A stretch of 64,000 bases of DNA, taken from assembly GCA_902784615.1 (NCBI GenBank), contig CACZVN010000007.1:1-64000 (forward strand). The letters are read 5' to 3'. The position numbers were made by a program, and so were the translations under genes. Below, piece by piece: positions 42,294 through 53,100 of the stretch. The first letter of the stretch is position 1. Every line of letters starts with the position of its first letter. The notes below the pieces were generated by a model that worked only from the letters and a program-made list of their open reading frames with translations, was not told where the DNA came from and did no database searches. This stretch comes from an uncultured Prevotellaceae bacterium (GTDB lineage: Bacteria; Bacteroidota; Bacteroidia; Bacteroidales; Bacteroidaceae).

Positions 42294-43271
42294 TCACTTA
42301 CAGAGTTTACGGTATATGACGGCATTGATGCCTACACTACCCACCATGTAGAGGGCAATGAGTAGTATCACAGCGATGACAACGAGGAATGTGACGTCAA
42401 TCTGGATGAATATCCATAAGAGGATAAAGGCCAGGATGAAGAAGGCTATGTTGAACACGAGGCCTACGAAGAACAGCGTCCACTTGTGACCGCAGGTCTT
42501 CTCGTTACTTTCCTTCAGGGCATCGATCGGGTTGATGTGCTTGTCGAAAAGCAGATAGATGGCCTGTGACCATGCGAGGCTGATGACGATACCTGGGATG
42601 ATGAGGAAGAGATAGGCTGTCCAGATGGCCATATACATCAGTCCCATCAGGATGAAGTATTCACCCATATATTTGCGGTACCTGCTGTTGAAGATGTAGG
42701 TAGGACCTTCGGGACTCTCATTGTCTGCCAGGGCTAAAGGCATCGTGGTGATGGCGATGGTTGTTCCCACGTTCAGGTAGGGGATCCAGAAGGTGAGCAA
42801 CCAGAGGATCGCTGCCCCAAAGATAGTGATGAAGTTCTTGATGCCGAGGGGGATGCCTTCGGTCAGAATACTCATGACGGAGAAGTCGGAGTTGTCGCCA
42901 AAAGATGTTGGAGGAACAGGGGGAACAGGAGGCACTTCAGAACCTTGGTTGTTGGGCTGTTGGTAGGCTTGTTGTTGGTAGGCCTGCTGTTGCTGGTAGG
43001 CCTGTTGTTGCTGATAAGCCCGTTGCTGTTGCTCATAAGCACGCTGGCGGGCAGCCTCTTCTTGTTGTCTGCGGGCTGCTTCTTCCTGCTGGCGTCTGGC
43101 AGCCTCTTCTTGTTGTCTGCGAGCAGCCTCTTCCTGTTGGCGTCGAGCCTCCTCAGCAGGGTCGGGTTGTGGCGGGGCTTGTCTTACGATTTTCTGACCG
43201 CAATAGGGACAGAACGTGCTCTCGGTGCTGATCTGGGCACCACAGAACGGACAATTCATCATTTGTTCCAT
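42294..43271 (-). CDS. Zinc-ribbon membrane protein
   Basis: A 325-aa protein. The N-terminus is a double-CxxC zinc ribbon (CPFCGAQISTESTFCPYCG). Four exact eight-residue units (ARRQQEEA type) and a Tyr/Gln-rich stretch (QQQAYQQ repeats) follow, then a Pro-rich linker. The C-terminal half has about six membrane segments (DUF975-like arrangement). The repeats suggest a long flexible cytosolic arm. Function is unknown; a scaffold or sensor role is possible. It has a good promoter (43313-43343) and is divergent from the CoA-transferase gene. Confidence 0.78.
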   Translation of the reverse strand: MEQMMNCPFCGAQISTESTFCPYCGQKIVRQAPPQPDPAEEARRQQEEAARRQQEEAARRQQEEAARRQQEEAARQRAYEQQQRAYQQQQAYQQQQAYQQQAYQQPNNQGSEVPPVPPVPPTSFGDNSDFSVMSILTEGIPLGIKNFITIFGAAILWLLTFWIPYLNVGTTIAITTMPLALADNESPEGPTYIFNSRYRKYMGEYFILMGLMYMAIWTAYLFLIIPGIVISLAWSQAIYLLFDKHINPIDALKESNEKTCGHKWTLFFVGLVFNIAFFILAFILLWIFIQIDVTFLVVIAVILLIALYMVGSVGINAVIYRKLCK

Positions 43272-43312
43272 AATTTTTATAGTTTTGGTTATGTATTTGT
43301 TATTCTTGAGTG

Positions 43313-43343
43313 CAAATATACAATTGTTTTTTCTAACTACAAA
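43313..43343 (-). promoter_or_regulatory. Promoter of zinc-ribbon gene
   Basis: On the minus strand TTTG (43340-43343) and TATATTTG (43313-43320) are 19 bases apart. It is divergent from the CoA-transferase promoter. Confidence 0.75.
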
Positions 43344-43380
43344 GAATTAACGTGAAAACATCAAAAAAAGTGCAAATTGT

Positions 43381-43411
43381 TTTGTTATCCCATCGAAAAG
43401 CAGTAATTTTG
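43381..43411 (+). promoter_or_regulatory. Promoter of CoA transferase gene
   Basis: TTTG (43381-43384) and TAATTTTG (43404-43411) are 19 bases apart, a good consensus match about 30 bases upstream of the ATG. Confidence 0.75.
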
Positions 43412-43442
43412 CGCCCATATTTTGCAAAATAACAAATAAGGT

Positions 43443-44948
43443 ATGGCTTATACACGTATGACGGCTGCAGAGGCTGCAGCCCTGATTAAGAATGGCGACC
43501 ATATCGCCATGAGTGGCTTTACACCTGCTGGTGTGGCCAAGGCAACAACCAAAGAGTTGGCAAAGATCGCTGTGGCTGAGCATGAGGCCGGCCGCGAGTT
43601 TAAGGTGGCTATCTTTACGGGTGCCTCCACAGGACAGAGTACGGATGGTGATCTGGCAAATGCCCAGGCTATCCTCTATCGTGCCCCCTACACCACGAAC
43701 CCCGATTTCCGCAAGCACGTGAACATGGGTGAGATCCCCTACAACGACCTGCACCTGAGTCACATGGCACAGGAATTGCGCTATGGTTTCTATGGTGATG
43801 TCGATTGGGCCATCCTCGAGGTGTGCGACATCGAAGAGGTGGGCAACGACTATCATGTCTATCTGACGGCCGCAGGTGGTATCTCTCCCACGGCTGCCCG
43901 TCTGGCCAAGCACGTGATCCTCGAACTCAACAGTTTCCACAACCCCAATGCGAAGTATATCCACGACGTGTATGAGCCCTTGGATCCCCCTTATCGTAAG
44001 GCTATCCCCATCGAGCATGTAGGTGATCGTATCGGACAGCCGTTTGTCAGCATCCCTAAGGAGAAGGTGGCTGGTGTCGTAGAGTGTAACATCCCCGATG
44101 AGGCCCGTGCCTTCAAGGACAGTGATCCTGTAACGGATAAGATCGGTTTCCTGACTGCTGAGTTCCTCGTGGAGGAGATGCACAAGGGTCGTATTCCCAA
44201 GGAGTTCCTGCCCCTGCAGAGTGGTGTGGGTTCGACGGCCAACGCCATCCTCGGTGCCCTGGGTCAGGACAAGCACGTGCCCGACTTCAACATCTATACC
44301 GAGGTGCTGCAGGACAGTGTGGTAGGTATGATGCTCAATGGTCGTGTGAAGGATGCTTCGGCTTGTTCACTGACCGTCTCTAACGAGTGCCTGTTGCAGG
44401 TCTATGACAATATGGACTACTTCAAGAACCACCTGACGCTGCGCCAGAGTGAGATCTCGAACTCGCCTGAGATCATCCGCCGCTTAGGTGTGATTGCCAT
44501 CAATACCGCCATCGAGGCCGACCTCTATGGTAATGTGAACTCTACCCACATCAGCGGTACGAAGATGATGAACGGTATCGGTGGTTCGGGTGACTTCATC
44601 CGCAACGCCTACCTTTCTATCTTTACTTGTCCTTCTGTGGCCAAGGGTGGCGTGATCTCTTCGATCGTACCGTTCGTCTCTCATCAGGACAGTTCAGAGC
44701 ACGATGTGAACATTATCGTGACGGAGCAGGGTATCGCCGACCTGCGCGGTAAGGGTCCCATCCAGCGTGCAGAGACCATCATCGAGAACTGTGCACATCC
44801 TGATTACAAGCAGTTGCTCTGGGACTACCTGAAGATTGCCAAGATGGGTCAGACCCGTCACAACCTTCCCGCTGCCTTCGCCATGCACGACACACTGGCT
44901 CGCAAGGGTGACATGAAACTGACGGATTTCTCTGAATACATCAAGTAA
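43443..44948 (+). CDS. Acetyl-CoA hydrolase/transferase family (succinate:acetate-type CoA transferase)
   Basis: A 501-aa class I CoA-transferase. The N-terminal half has the MSGFTPAG loop and FTGASTGQSTDG; the C-terminal half has the active-site region FNIYTEVLQDS, with a candidate catalytic Glu, and GGSGDF followed by GKGPIQRAETII. It fits the AarC/succinyl-CoA:acetate CoA-transferase group, which makes acetate and regenerates succinyl-CoA in fermentative Bacteroidetes. Substrate assignment is by family, not proven. The 45-kb stem-loop promoter ends its transcript. Confidence 0.93.
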   Translation: MAYTRMTAAEAAALIKNGDHIAMSGFTPAGVAKATTKELAKIAVAEHEAGREFKVAIFTGASTGQSTDGDLANAQAILYRAPYTTNPDFRKHVNMGEIPYNDLHLSHMAQELRYGFYGDVDWAILEVCDIEEVGNDYHVYLTAAGGISPTAARLAKHVILELNSFHNPNAKYIHDVYEPLDPPYRKAIPIEHVGDRIGQPFVSIPKEKVAGVVECNIPDEARAFKDSDPVTDKIGFLTAEFLVEEMHKGRIPKEFLPLQSGVGSTANAILGALGQDKHVPDFNIYTEVLQDSVVGMMLNGRVKDASACSLTVSNECLLQVYDNMDYFKNHLTLRQSEISNSPEIIRRLGVIAINTAIEADLYGNVNSTHISGTKMMNGIGGSGDFIRNAYLSIFTCPSVAKGGVISSIVPFVSHQDSSEHDVNIIVTEQGIADLRGKGPIQRAETIIENCAHPDYKQLLWDYLKIAKMGQTRHNLPAAFAMHDTLARKGDMKLTDFSEYIK

Positions 44949-44976
44949 TAGGAAGTATTCTGGTTTAACAAATATT

Positions 44977-45020
44977 ATAGGAGAGTTTTTTACGGAACTC
45001 TCCTATTTTTTGTATTTTTG
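44977..45020 (+). promoter_or_regulatory. Terminator-embedded promoter of NRPS operon
   Basis: ATAGGAGAGTT (44977-44987) pairs with AACTCTCCTAT (44996-45006), followed by TTTTT and TATTTTTG (45013-45020). It has the same architecture as the other four composites, with a weaker -33 (TTTT). It ends the CoA-transferase transcript and starts the phosphatase-NRPS operon. Confidence 0.75.
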
Positions 45021-45041
45021 CATCGTAAAACTATACTTATT

Positions 45042-46835
45042 ATGATGCTAAAGACCTTCTGGGAGCGTCTGATGCACGTTTTGAGAACTAACATCAGCCT
45101 GACCGTCATCGTTGTTGCTGCTCTCCTGTTGGAGTTGACGACGGGGTTGATGTACTATTCGGCACAGAACATTATCCAACGGACCATGGAACGACTGGTG
45201 GAAAGTGAGATGAATAATATCTACCTCAACATCAGCAGCCAACTGGGCAAGGCGATGGTCTCCACCGATAGTGTACCCGCTCATGACACTAACTGGTTGG
45301 ATCGTGTCTTGAATGAAGGGAAAATGTATAAAGGCACACAGCGTTTCCTTGTGACAGGCGACTACCATCTGTTGGCAGGCGAGGACTGTCTGATATACAA
45401 GGAAGCACTGGAGCAGTTGAAGGCCGATAGCGATCATCAAGGCTACGTAATCCAGATGGACGAGGAAGGTCAGAAGAAACATGTGTTCTACGCCCCTGTT
45501 GGTGGCACGACAGACTGGGTGCTTATCAACGTCTTGGACGACTGTGAGGTGTTTGGTAAGTTGCGCCTGATGCGCAGGATATTGTTGTTCCTGGCTTTGG
45601 CAGGACTGCTTATTGCTGGGTTCATCGTCTGGCGTGTCTCACGCCATCTGGAACGGTTGCGCCAGGTGAATGCTGCGAAGGATCGCATTGACAATGAACT
45701 GCGAATCGCCAGTCATATCCAGATGGAGATGTTGCCAGAACAGTCGCCTCAGATGAAACGCGACGATATCGACATCTACGGTTCACTGGTGCCAGCCCGA
45801 GAGGTGGGCGGTGATCTCTTTGACTATTTCATCCGCGACGAGAAGTTGTTCTTCTGTGTTGGTGATGTCAGTGGTAAGGGGGTGCCCTCTGCCATGCTGA
45901 TGGCTGTGACGCACGCGATGTTCCGGGCAGTATCAGCCCACGACAATAACCCTGCACACATCCTGCAGAATATTAACGAGACGTCGTGCGAGGGTAATGA
46001 GTCGAATATGTTCGTTACCATGTTCGTTGGTATCCTCGATCTGCCAACAGGTCATCTGTGCTATGCGAATGCTGGTCATGATGCTCCTGTCATCGTGGGA
46101 CGTGAGGCATTGCCCGTCAAGGCAAATATCCCCTTGGGACTGTTTGAAGATTTTACCTATCAGATGCAGGAGACAACGCTGGAGGGCGGTTCGATGCTCT
46201 TTCTCTATACCGACGGACTGACGGAGGCCAAGAACCGTCAGCGCAAGCAGTTCGGATTAGGTCGTGTGATGACGGTATTAGCCGACTCCGCCGATCTGTC
46301 GCCAGAACAACTGTTAGAGAAAATGACTGGTGAGGTGCATGCCTTTGTGGAGGGTGCAGAACAGAGCGACGACCTGACAATGCTCGCCATCCGTTATACA
46401 CCTGTCAGTCGTGAACTGGTCTTGGACGAACAACTGGTCATCCAGAGTGATGTTCATCAGGTACCGCAACTCAATGCCTTTGTCAAACAGGTCATGGCAC
46501 GGCTTGGCATAGAAGCGTCTTTGGCCAAGAAACTCCAGTTGGCCGTCGAAGAGGCTGTGGTGAACGTGATGGAATATGCCTATCCGACAGGTGCCTCTGG
46601 TGATATCTCCCTGCAAGTATCTTCTGACGGACAGAGCCTGAAGTTCGTCATCAAGGATCAGGGTGGGGCCTTCGATCCGACGATGAAAGAATTGCCAGAT
46701 ACCACGCTCTCTGTAGAAGATCGTCCCATCGGAGGATTAGGCATCCTGTTGGTGAGAGAGATGATGGACAGTATCAATTACGAGCGGACAGGAGGCATGA
46801 ACGTGCTAACGCTGATGAAGAACATCTTACATTAA
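45042..46835 (+). CDS. RsbU/SpoIIE-type PP2C phosphatase with C-terminal RsbW-like kinase domain
   Basis: A 597-aa membrane protein. The N-terminus has a membrane helix (about residues 17-38), an extracytoplasmic sensor region, and a second helix around residues 180-200. The PP2C/SpoIIE domain follows with metal-binding Asp motifs (REVGGDLFDYF, GDVSGKGVPSAM, YANAGHD and FLYTDGLTEA, SDDLTMLAIRY). The last 150 residues form a HATPase_c_2 kinase domain (LQLAVEEAVVNVMEYAYP, GGLGILLV). Both halves of a partner-switch are thus in one protein. It precedes the STAS gene, whose product would be its substrate. The start at 45042 follows the composite promoter. Confidence 0.9.
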   Translation: MMLKTFWERLMHVLRTNISLTVIVVAALLLELTTGLMYYSAQNIIQRTMERLVESEMNNIYLNISSQLGKAMVSTDSVPAHDTNWLDRVLNEGKMYKGTQRFLVTGDYHLLAGEDCLIYKEALEQLKADSDHQGYVIQMDEEGQKKHVFYAPVGGTTDWVLINVLDDCEVFGKLRLMRRILLFLALAGLLIAGFIVWRVSRHLERLRQVNAAKDRIDNELRIASHIQMEMLPEQSPQMKRDDIDIYGSLVPAREVGGDLFDYFIRDEKLFFCVGDVSGKGVPSAMLMAVTHAMFRAVSAHDNNPAHILQNINETSCEGNESNMFVTMFVGILDLPTGHLCYANAGHDAPVIVGREALPVKANIPLGLFEDFTYQMQETTLEGGSMLFLYTDGLTEAKNRQRKQFGLGRVMTVLADSADLSPEQLLEKMTGEVHAFVEGAEQSDDLTMLAIRYTPVSRELVLDEQLVIQSDVHQVPQLNAFVKQVMARLGIEASLAKKLQLAVEEAVVNVMEYAYPTGASGDISLQVSSDGQSLKFVIKDQGGAFDPTMKELPDTTLSVEDRPIGGLGILLVREMMDSINYERTGGMNVLTLMKNILH

Positions 46836-46869
46836 ACATTAAAAGATTAAACATTAAATATTCAGAACG
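46836..46869 (+). repeat. Dispersed ATTAAACATTAAA-type repeat
   Basis: The spacer contains ACATTAAA-GATTAAACATTAAA-type sequence. A close relative lies on the minus strand at the PAP2 start (11128-11148). Confidence 0.7.
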
Positions 46870-47172
46870 ATGAAGACAACAATTCAAGAACAAGACAATC
46901 AGTTTGTGGTGAACTTAGATGGCGAGTTGGATACAGCCGCTGCGTTGGAGACGGAAAAGGTGCTGCAACCCTTGTTTAAGAGTAATGGTAAGGACGTGCT
47001 CTTCGAGTGTGAGAAGTTAGAGTATATCTCTTCCAGTGGTTTGCGCATCCTCCTCGGCATCCTGAAGGGGGCCAGGGCTAATGGCAGCAAGGTCATTATG
47101 AAGGGCGTCAACGATGACATCAAGAGCGTGTTTAAACTCACAGGACTGATCTCTTTATTCGAATTCGCGTAA
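46870..47172 (+). CDS. STAS-domain anti-sigma factor antagonist (RsbV-like)
   Basis: A 100-aa STAS protein. The helix-capping phosphorylation site is LEYISSSGLRIL; Ser54-56 include the residue that RsbW-type kinases phosphorylate and RsbU-type phosphatases dephosphorylate. The length and fold order are standard for RsbV/SpoIIAA. It lies between the phosphatase-kinase and the NRPS, so it may set the activity of a partner that controls production, but no sigma or anti-sigma factor is in the cluster. The partner is therefore not known. Confidence 0.92.
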   Translation: MKTTIQEQDNQFVVNLDGELDTAAALETEKVLQPLFKSNGKDVLFECEKLEYISSSGLRILLGILKGARANGSKVIMKGVNDDIKSVFKLTGLISLFEFA

Positions 47173-47186
47173 GCAATAATCCCAAT

Positions 47187-50100
47187 ATGAAAACTATCGC
47201 ACCATTATCAAAAGTACAATATGGTCTCTACGTGGAGTGTGTAGCACACCAAGGAGAGGCCTGTTATAATCTTCCTTATCTCTATGTGCTCGACGGCAGT
47301 CTGGAGGAGGATAAACTCAAGACGGCTATTGAGACCGCAGTGGCAGCGCATCCGACACTGTTCACGCGTATTGAACTGAACGAACAGGGTGACCCTCTGC
47401 AAACCATCGATGATACGGAGACCTTTCGTCTCGATATCGAGACAATTGACAATGAACAATGGATAATTGATAATTCTTCTGAGAAAAAGTCGGCGGATGC
47501 CAATAATTATCAATTATCAATTATCAATTATCAATTCAAAAAATTAATCGTGCCCTTCGACATCTATCAGGACAGGTTATTCCATATCCGTCTGTTGAAA
47601 GATGCAGAGCACTACTATTTCTTCCTCGACATTCACCATATCATTGGTGATGGTACCACATTGAAGGTGATGCTGGCTGACGTGGATAAGGTCTATGGTG
47701 GAGGAACACTGGAGCCAGAGGCTATGACGATGGCAGAGGTGGCGATGGCAGAGGCGGAACTACGTAAGACATCGGCCTTTGAAGAAGGTAAGCAGTGGTA
47801 TGCTCAGAACTTCGACTGTGGCGACTGCTTTACACAGTTGATGCCCGACCTGGAGGAACCAGAACACAGTGAGGCGTCGTTGGTGCGGACGCTCGACGTG
47901 GAGATGGCCGAGGTGGACGCCTTCTGTAAAGAGAAAGGCATCTTCAAGAGTAATTTCTTCACAACGGCCTATAGTTTCCTGTTGGCAAAATATAATAATG
48001 AACAGGAGTCGCTGTTTACAACGATCTATAACGGTCGTACGGACAAACGTTTTCTGCACTCTGTGGGTATGACGGTCAAGACGTTGCCTGTATATGCCAA
48101 GTTTGACAACGAGACCAAGGTGCTGGATTACCTGAAGGCTGGGCAGGACCAGATGGGTGGTGTCCGCCAGCACGAAGCATACGCCTTTAGTGATGCGCTG
48201 AACGACCTGGGTCTGCAGAGCAACTCGATGTTTGCCTGGCATGGCATGATGTTCGCCGACGAGCAGTTGTGTGGCAAGCCCATGAAGACCATCCGTCTCT
48301 GTAATAGTACGCTTGAGGCCTCGCTCTATCTGAAGGCCTTTATCCTGAACGGTCAGTACCATATCAAGGCGGAGTACAACAGCAACGAATACTCGCAGGA
48401 ACTCATTAGCCAGTATTTGGAGAGTTATGAGACTGTGGTTAAGGGTTTCCTCAAGGAGGAGTATCTGCGTAATATCAGCATTGCTACGGCCAACCAGATA
48501 GACATGCTCGATGGTTTCAATCATACTGATGTAGATTATGACGACACGCAGACCATCGTCTCGCTGTTCCGTCGTCAGGCCAAGGCAACGCCTCATAACA
48601 TCGCCGTTGTCTATAAGGACAAGCAATATACCTACGCTGAGGTGGACGAGATCAGTGATCGCATTGCCGGATATATCGCCTCGAAGGGTCTGGGTACAGA
48701 GGATGTGGTCTCTGTCTTGATTCCCCGTTGCGAGTGGATGGCCATCGCCTCGTTAGGTGTACTGAAGGCAGGTTGTGCCTATCAGCCCCTCGATCCTTCC
48801 TATCCCAAGGAGCGCCTGAACTTTATGATGCAGGATGCCAATGCCAAACTGCTGATCGCTGATGCGGAGTTGCGTCCCATCGTGGATGAATATCAGGGCG
48901 ACGTGCTGCTGACCAAGGACCTCGGTCTGTGTGCTGCTGTGTCACAGCAGCCTACAGAACCGAGACCTGAGAATCTATTCATTCTCCTCTATACCTCTGG
49001 CTCGACGGGTGTGCCCAAGGGCTGTCAGTTAACGCATGGCAACCTCGTCTGCTTCTGCCACTGGTATCAGCGTTATTATGACCTGAAACCTGAACATCGG
49101 GTGGCTGCGTACGCCAGTTATGGCTTCGATGCCTGTATGATGGACATGTATCCTGCCTTGACTTGTGGTGCTACCTTGCACATCATTCCTGAAGAGATAC
49201 GACTCGACCTTGTTGCCCTGAACGATTACTTCGAGCAGAATCAGATCACCCACTCGTTTATGACGACACAGGTGGCTTATCAGTTTGCCACCAGCATCGA
49301 GAACCGTTCGTTGCAGCATCTGTCTTCGGGTGGAGAGAAACTGGCCTCGCTAACACCGCCCGAGGGATATCATTTCTACAACGGCTATGGTCCTACAGAG
49401 TGTACCATTTTTACGACGACTTATCTGGTTGACAAAAAGATCAAGGATATCCCCATTGGCAAACCACTCGATAATATGCGCCTCTATATCGTGGATCCGC
49501 AAGGTCATCGTCTGCCCGTTGGGGCTGCTGGAGAACTCTGGATCAGTGGTCCGCAGGTGAGCCGGGGCTATCTGAACCGTCCTGAGAAGACGGCCGAGGT
49601 GTATATCGGCAACCCCTTTACCGATGATGAAAAATACGCCCGCGTCTATCGCTCTGGCGACATTGTGCGCTACCTGCCTGATGGCAATATCCAGTTCGTT
49701 GGACGTAAGGACGGACAGGTGAAGATTCGTGGCTTCCGCATCGAACTCAAAGAGGTGGAATCCATTATCCGTGAGTTCCCAGGTATCAAGGATGCTACGG
49801 TGCAGGCCTTCGATGTAGACGACGGTGAGCACCAGTCGTCGGGTGGTGGTAAGTTCATCGCTGCCTATATCGTGAGCGACGAGCAGATCGACATCGAGGC
49901 ACTGAATAATTTCATCCTCGACCAGAAACCTCCCTATATGGTGCCTGCTGTGACGATGCAGATAGATGCCATCCCCCTGAATCAGAACCAGAAGGTCAAC
50001 AAGCGCGCCCTGCCGAAGCCAGAGAAGAAAGCGGCTGTGGTAGAGGAATCGAACATACCTATGAATGTGCTCGAGGAAGAACTGCACGAGATGATAGCAG

Positions 50101-53100
50101 GTATTGTCAATAACACGGAATTTGGTGTTACCACCGTATTAGGCTATGCTGGTCTGACCTCTATCTCTGCCATCAAACTGGCCGTACAGGTGAACAAGCG
50201 CTTTGGCGTTACCCTCGACTCAAAGTCGTTGGTCAAGACTGGAACCCTGCAGAGCATCGAGAATGAAATCCTGAAGGAGACCCTCTTCCAACCCCTCCCT
50301 GCGAGGGAGGGGAGTGGTCGCACTCAAGGCCAGAGTCAATCTACTCCTCTCCCTGATAGGGAGGGGCAAGGGGGTGGGTCTGTTCCGCTCTCCTATGCCC
50401 AGATGGGCGTCTATGTGGAGTGCATGAAGAATCCCACGGCTACCGTCTATAATATCCCCTTCAAGGTGGCATTCCAAAAGACCATCGACATACAGGCATT
50501 GGCAGATGCGCTGCGCGCACTCGTCAAACTGCATCCGCAACTGACGGCACACTTCGGCAGCGAGGGCTCTGAGACGGTCCAGATTGTTGCCCCAGAGCAG
50601 CAGGTGGAGATTGCCATGTCGAACCTCTCAGAAGCAGAACTGGAGCGCTATAAGCATGAGTTCGTCAGACCGTTCAATCTGAACAGAGGTCCCCTTTATC
50701 ATTTTGAGATTGTAACCACCGAACAGCAGGTCTATCTGCTGATGGACGTTCATCATCTGGTGTTCGACGGTGCATCGATGGACCTCTTCCTGAATCAGTT
50801 GTGCGCAAGACTCAACGGCGAAGCCCTTGATTCCGAGGATCTCAGTTACGCCAACTTCGTGATGGAAGAGAAAGAGGCCGAAAACGGTGAGGCCTTTGCT
50901 GCTGCCAGTGCCTGGTTCCAGGAGAGTCTGGGTGCATTAGAGGGTGTCACGGAGATTCCTGCCGACCTGACCAATCCCATCGAGCAGGGAACAATCAGTT
51001 TGGCAACCTCGCCCTTTGATATGTCTGCCGTCGATGCCTTCTGTCGTGCCAACCACATCACACCTGCCCACCTTACGTTGGCAGCCGTTTTCTATACGCT
51101 CTCTCGTTTCTCTAACAGTGAACGGCTCTGCATCACCACCATCAGTAATGGCCGTTCTAACCTGCGCATCCATGACACCATTGGTATGTTTGTCAACACG
51201 CTGGCCCTGAGTGCACAGATTGGCCATCAGACGGTACAGGCGTTCCTGCAGGAAGTGAGCGAGAACTTCGACAAGACCCTCGCCCACGAGAACTATCCGT
51301 TTGCTAAGATTGCCGCTGACTATGACCTGTCGGCAGAAATCATGTTCGCTTACCAGATGGGTGTCGTCAGCCAATACACCTGTCAGGGCAAAGAACTGGA
51401 GTTAGAGAGTCTGGAACTGAATGTTCCCAAGTTCCGTGTGGCCTTCTATATTAAGGAATATAAGGGTGTACCTTCAGTCTGGATTGAGTACGACAACGGA
51501 CGCTATTCTCAGGGACTGATGCAGAGTCTGGCCGACAGTGTGAGTCTGGCTGTGCAGGCATTCATCAGCAATCCTAAGGCAACCCTGACAAACGTTCCTC
51601 TGGTTGACACCAAGCAACTCAGTGTGCTCGACGGCTTCAACCAGAACGATGTTGATTACGACGCCACACAGACCGTCATATCGTTGTTCCGTCAGCAGGT
51701 GGCACAGCATCCAGATAACATCGCCATGGTTTATCACGATGTGCGCCTCACCTATCAGCAGGTCGATGAGCAGTCGGAGCGCATCGCCCAATATGTACAG
51801 TCGCTGGGACTCAGCAATGAGGATGTGGTCTCCGTACTCATTCCGCGTAGCGAATGGATGGTGATTGCCTCACTGGGTGTGCTGAAGGCCGGATGTGCCT
51901 ACCAACCACTCGATCCGAGTTATCCTGCTGAGCGCCTGAACTTCATGATGCAGGATGCCAGTGCCAAACTGCTGATCGCTGATGCGGAGTTGCGTCCCAT
52001 CGTGGATGAGTATCAGGGGAAGGTACTGCTCACGAAGGATATCGCAGCATTACCTGTAGCAGAGGCTCCTGTAGTGGCTGACATCAAGCCCAGCAGTCTC
52101 TTTATCCTGCTATATACCTCCGGTTCTACGGGTACGCCTAAGGGCTGTCAGTTGGAACATGGCAACCTCGTGGCCTTCTGCCACTGGTATCATCGCTACT
52201 ACGACCTCAAGCCCGAGCACAAGGTGGCGGCCTACGCGTCGTATGGTTTCGATGCCTGTATGATGGATATGTACTCTGCCCTGACCTGTGGTGCTGCCGT
52301 CTATATCATTGGCGAGGATATTCGTCTGAACCTGCCCGATCTGAACGACTACTTCAACCGTGAAGGCATTACCCATTCGTTTATGACCACACAGGTGGGT
52401 TGTCAGTTTGCCATGAACTTCGACAATCACTCCTTGCTCCATCTGTCTGTTGGTGGCGAGAAGGTGTTGCCGCTCACACCTCCCACCAACTATCAACTCC
52501 ATAATGGCTACGGTCCTACGGAGTGTACGATCTTCACGACCACATACCCCATGAAGGAGTTCGAACAGAATGCACCTATTGGTAAGCCGCTCGACAACAT
52601 CCGACTTTATATCGTCGATAAGCAACTGCATCGTTTACCTATTGGTGCTGTTGGCGAACTCTGGGTCAGTGGCCCGCAGGTGAGCCGTGGCTACCTGAAC
52701 CGTCCTGACAAGACGGCAGAGACCTATCTGAAGAATCCGTTCACGACGGATGAGAAGTACAGCCGTTGCTATCGCACTGGCGATATCGTGCGCTACCTGT
52801 CTGATGGAAATATCCAGTTTGTGGGTCGTCGCGACGGACAGGTGAAGATCCGTGGTTTCCGCATCGAACTGAAAGAAGTCGAGGCTGTGATCCGTCAGTA
52901 TCCTGACATTAAGGACGCTACCGTGCAGGCCTTCGACTACGAGAACGGTGGTAAGTTTATTGCTGCCTATATCGTCAGCGACACACAGGTTGACATCAAG
53001 GAACTGAACAGTTTTATCGCCCAGCAGAAACCGCCATATATGGTTCCTGCCGCCACGATGCAGATTGACGCTATTCCGCTGAACCAGAACCAGAAGGTGA

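Noticed and set aside
43020-43150. Second CRISPR-like repeat run
   Set aside because: It codes for the ARRQQEEA repeats of the zinc-ribbon protein.
43347-44276. 309-aa ORF on the minus strand
   Set aside because: Lies antisense within the CoA-transferase gene; no family features.
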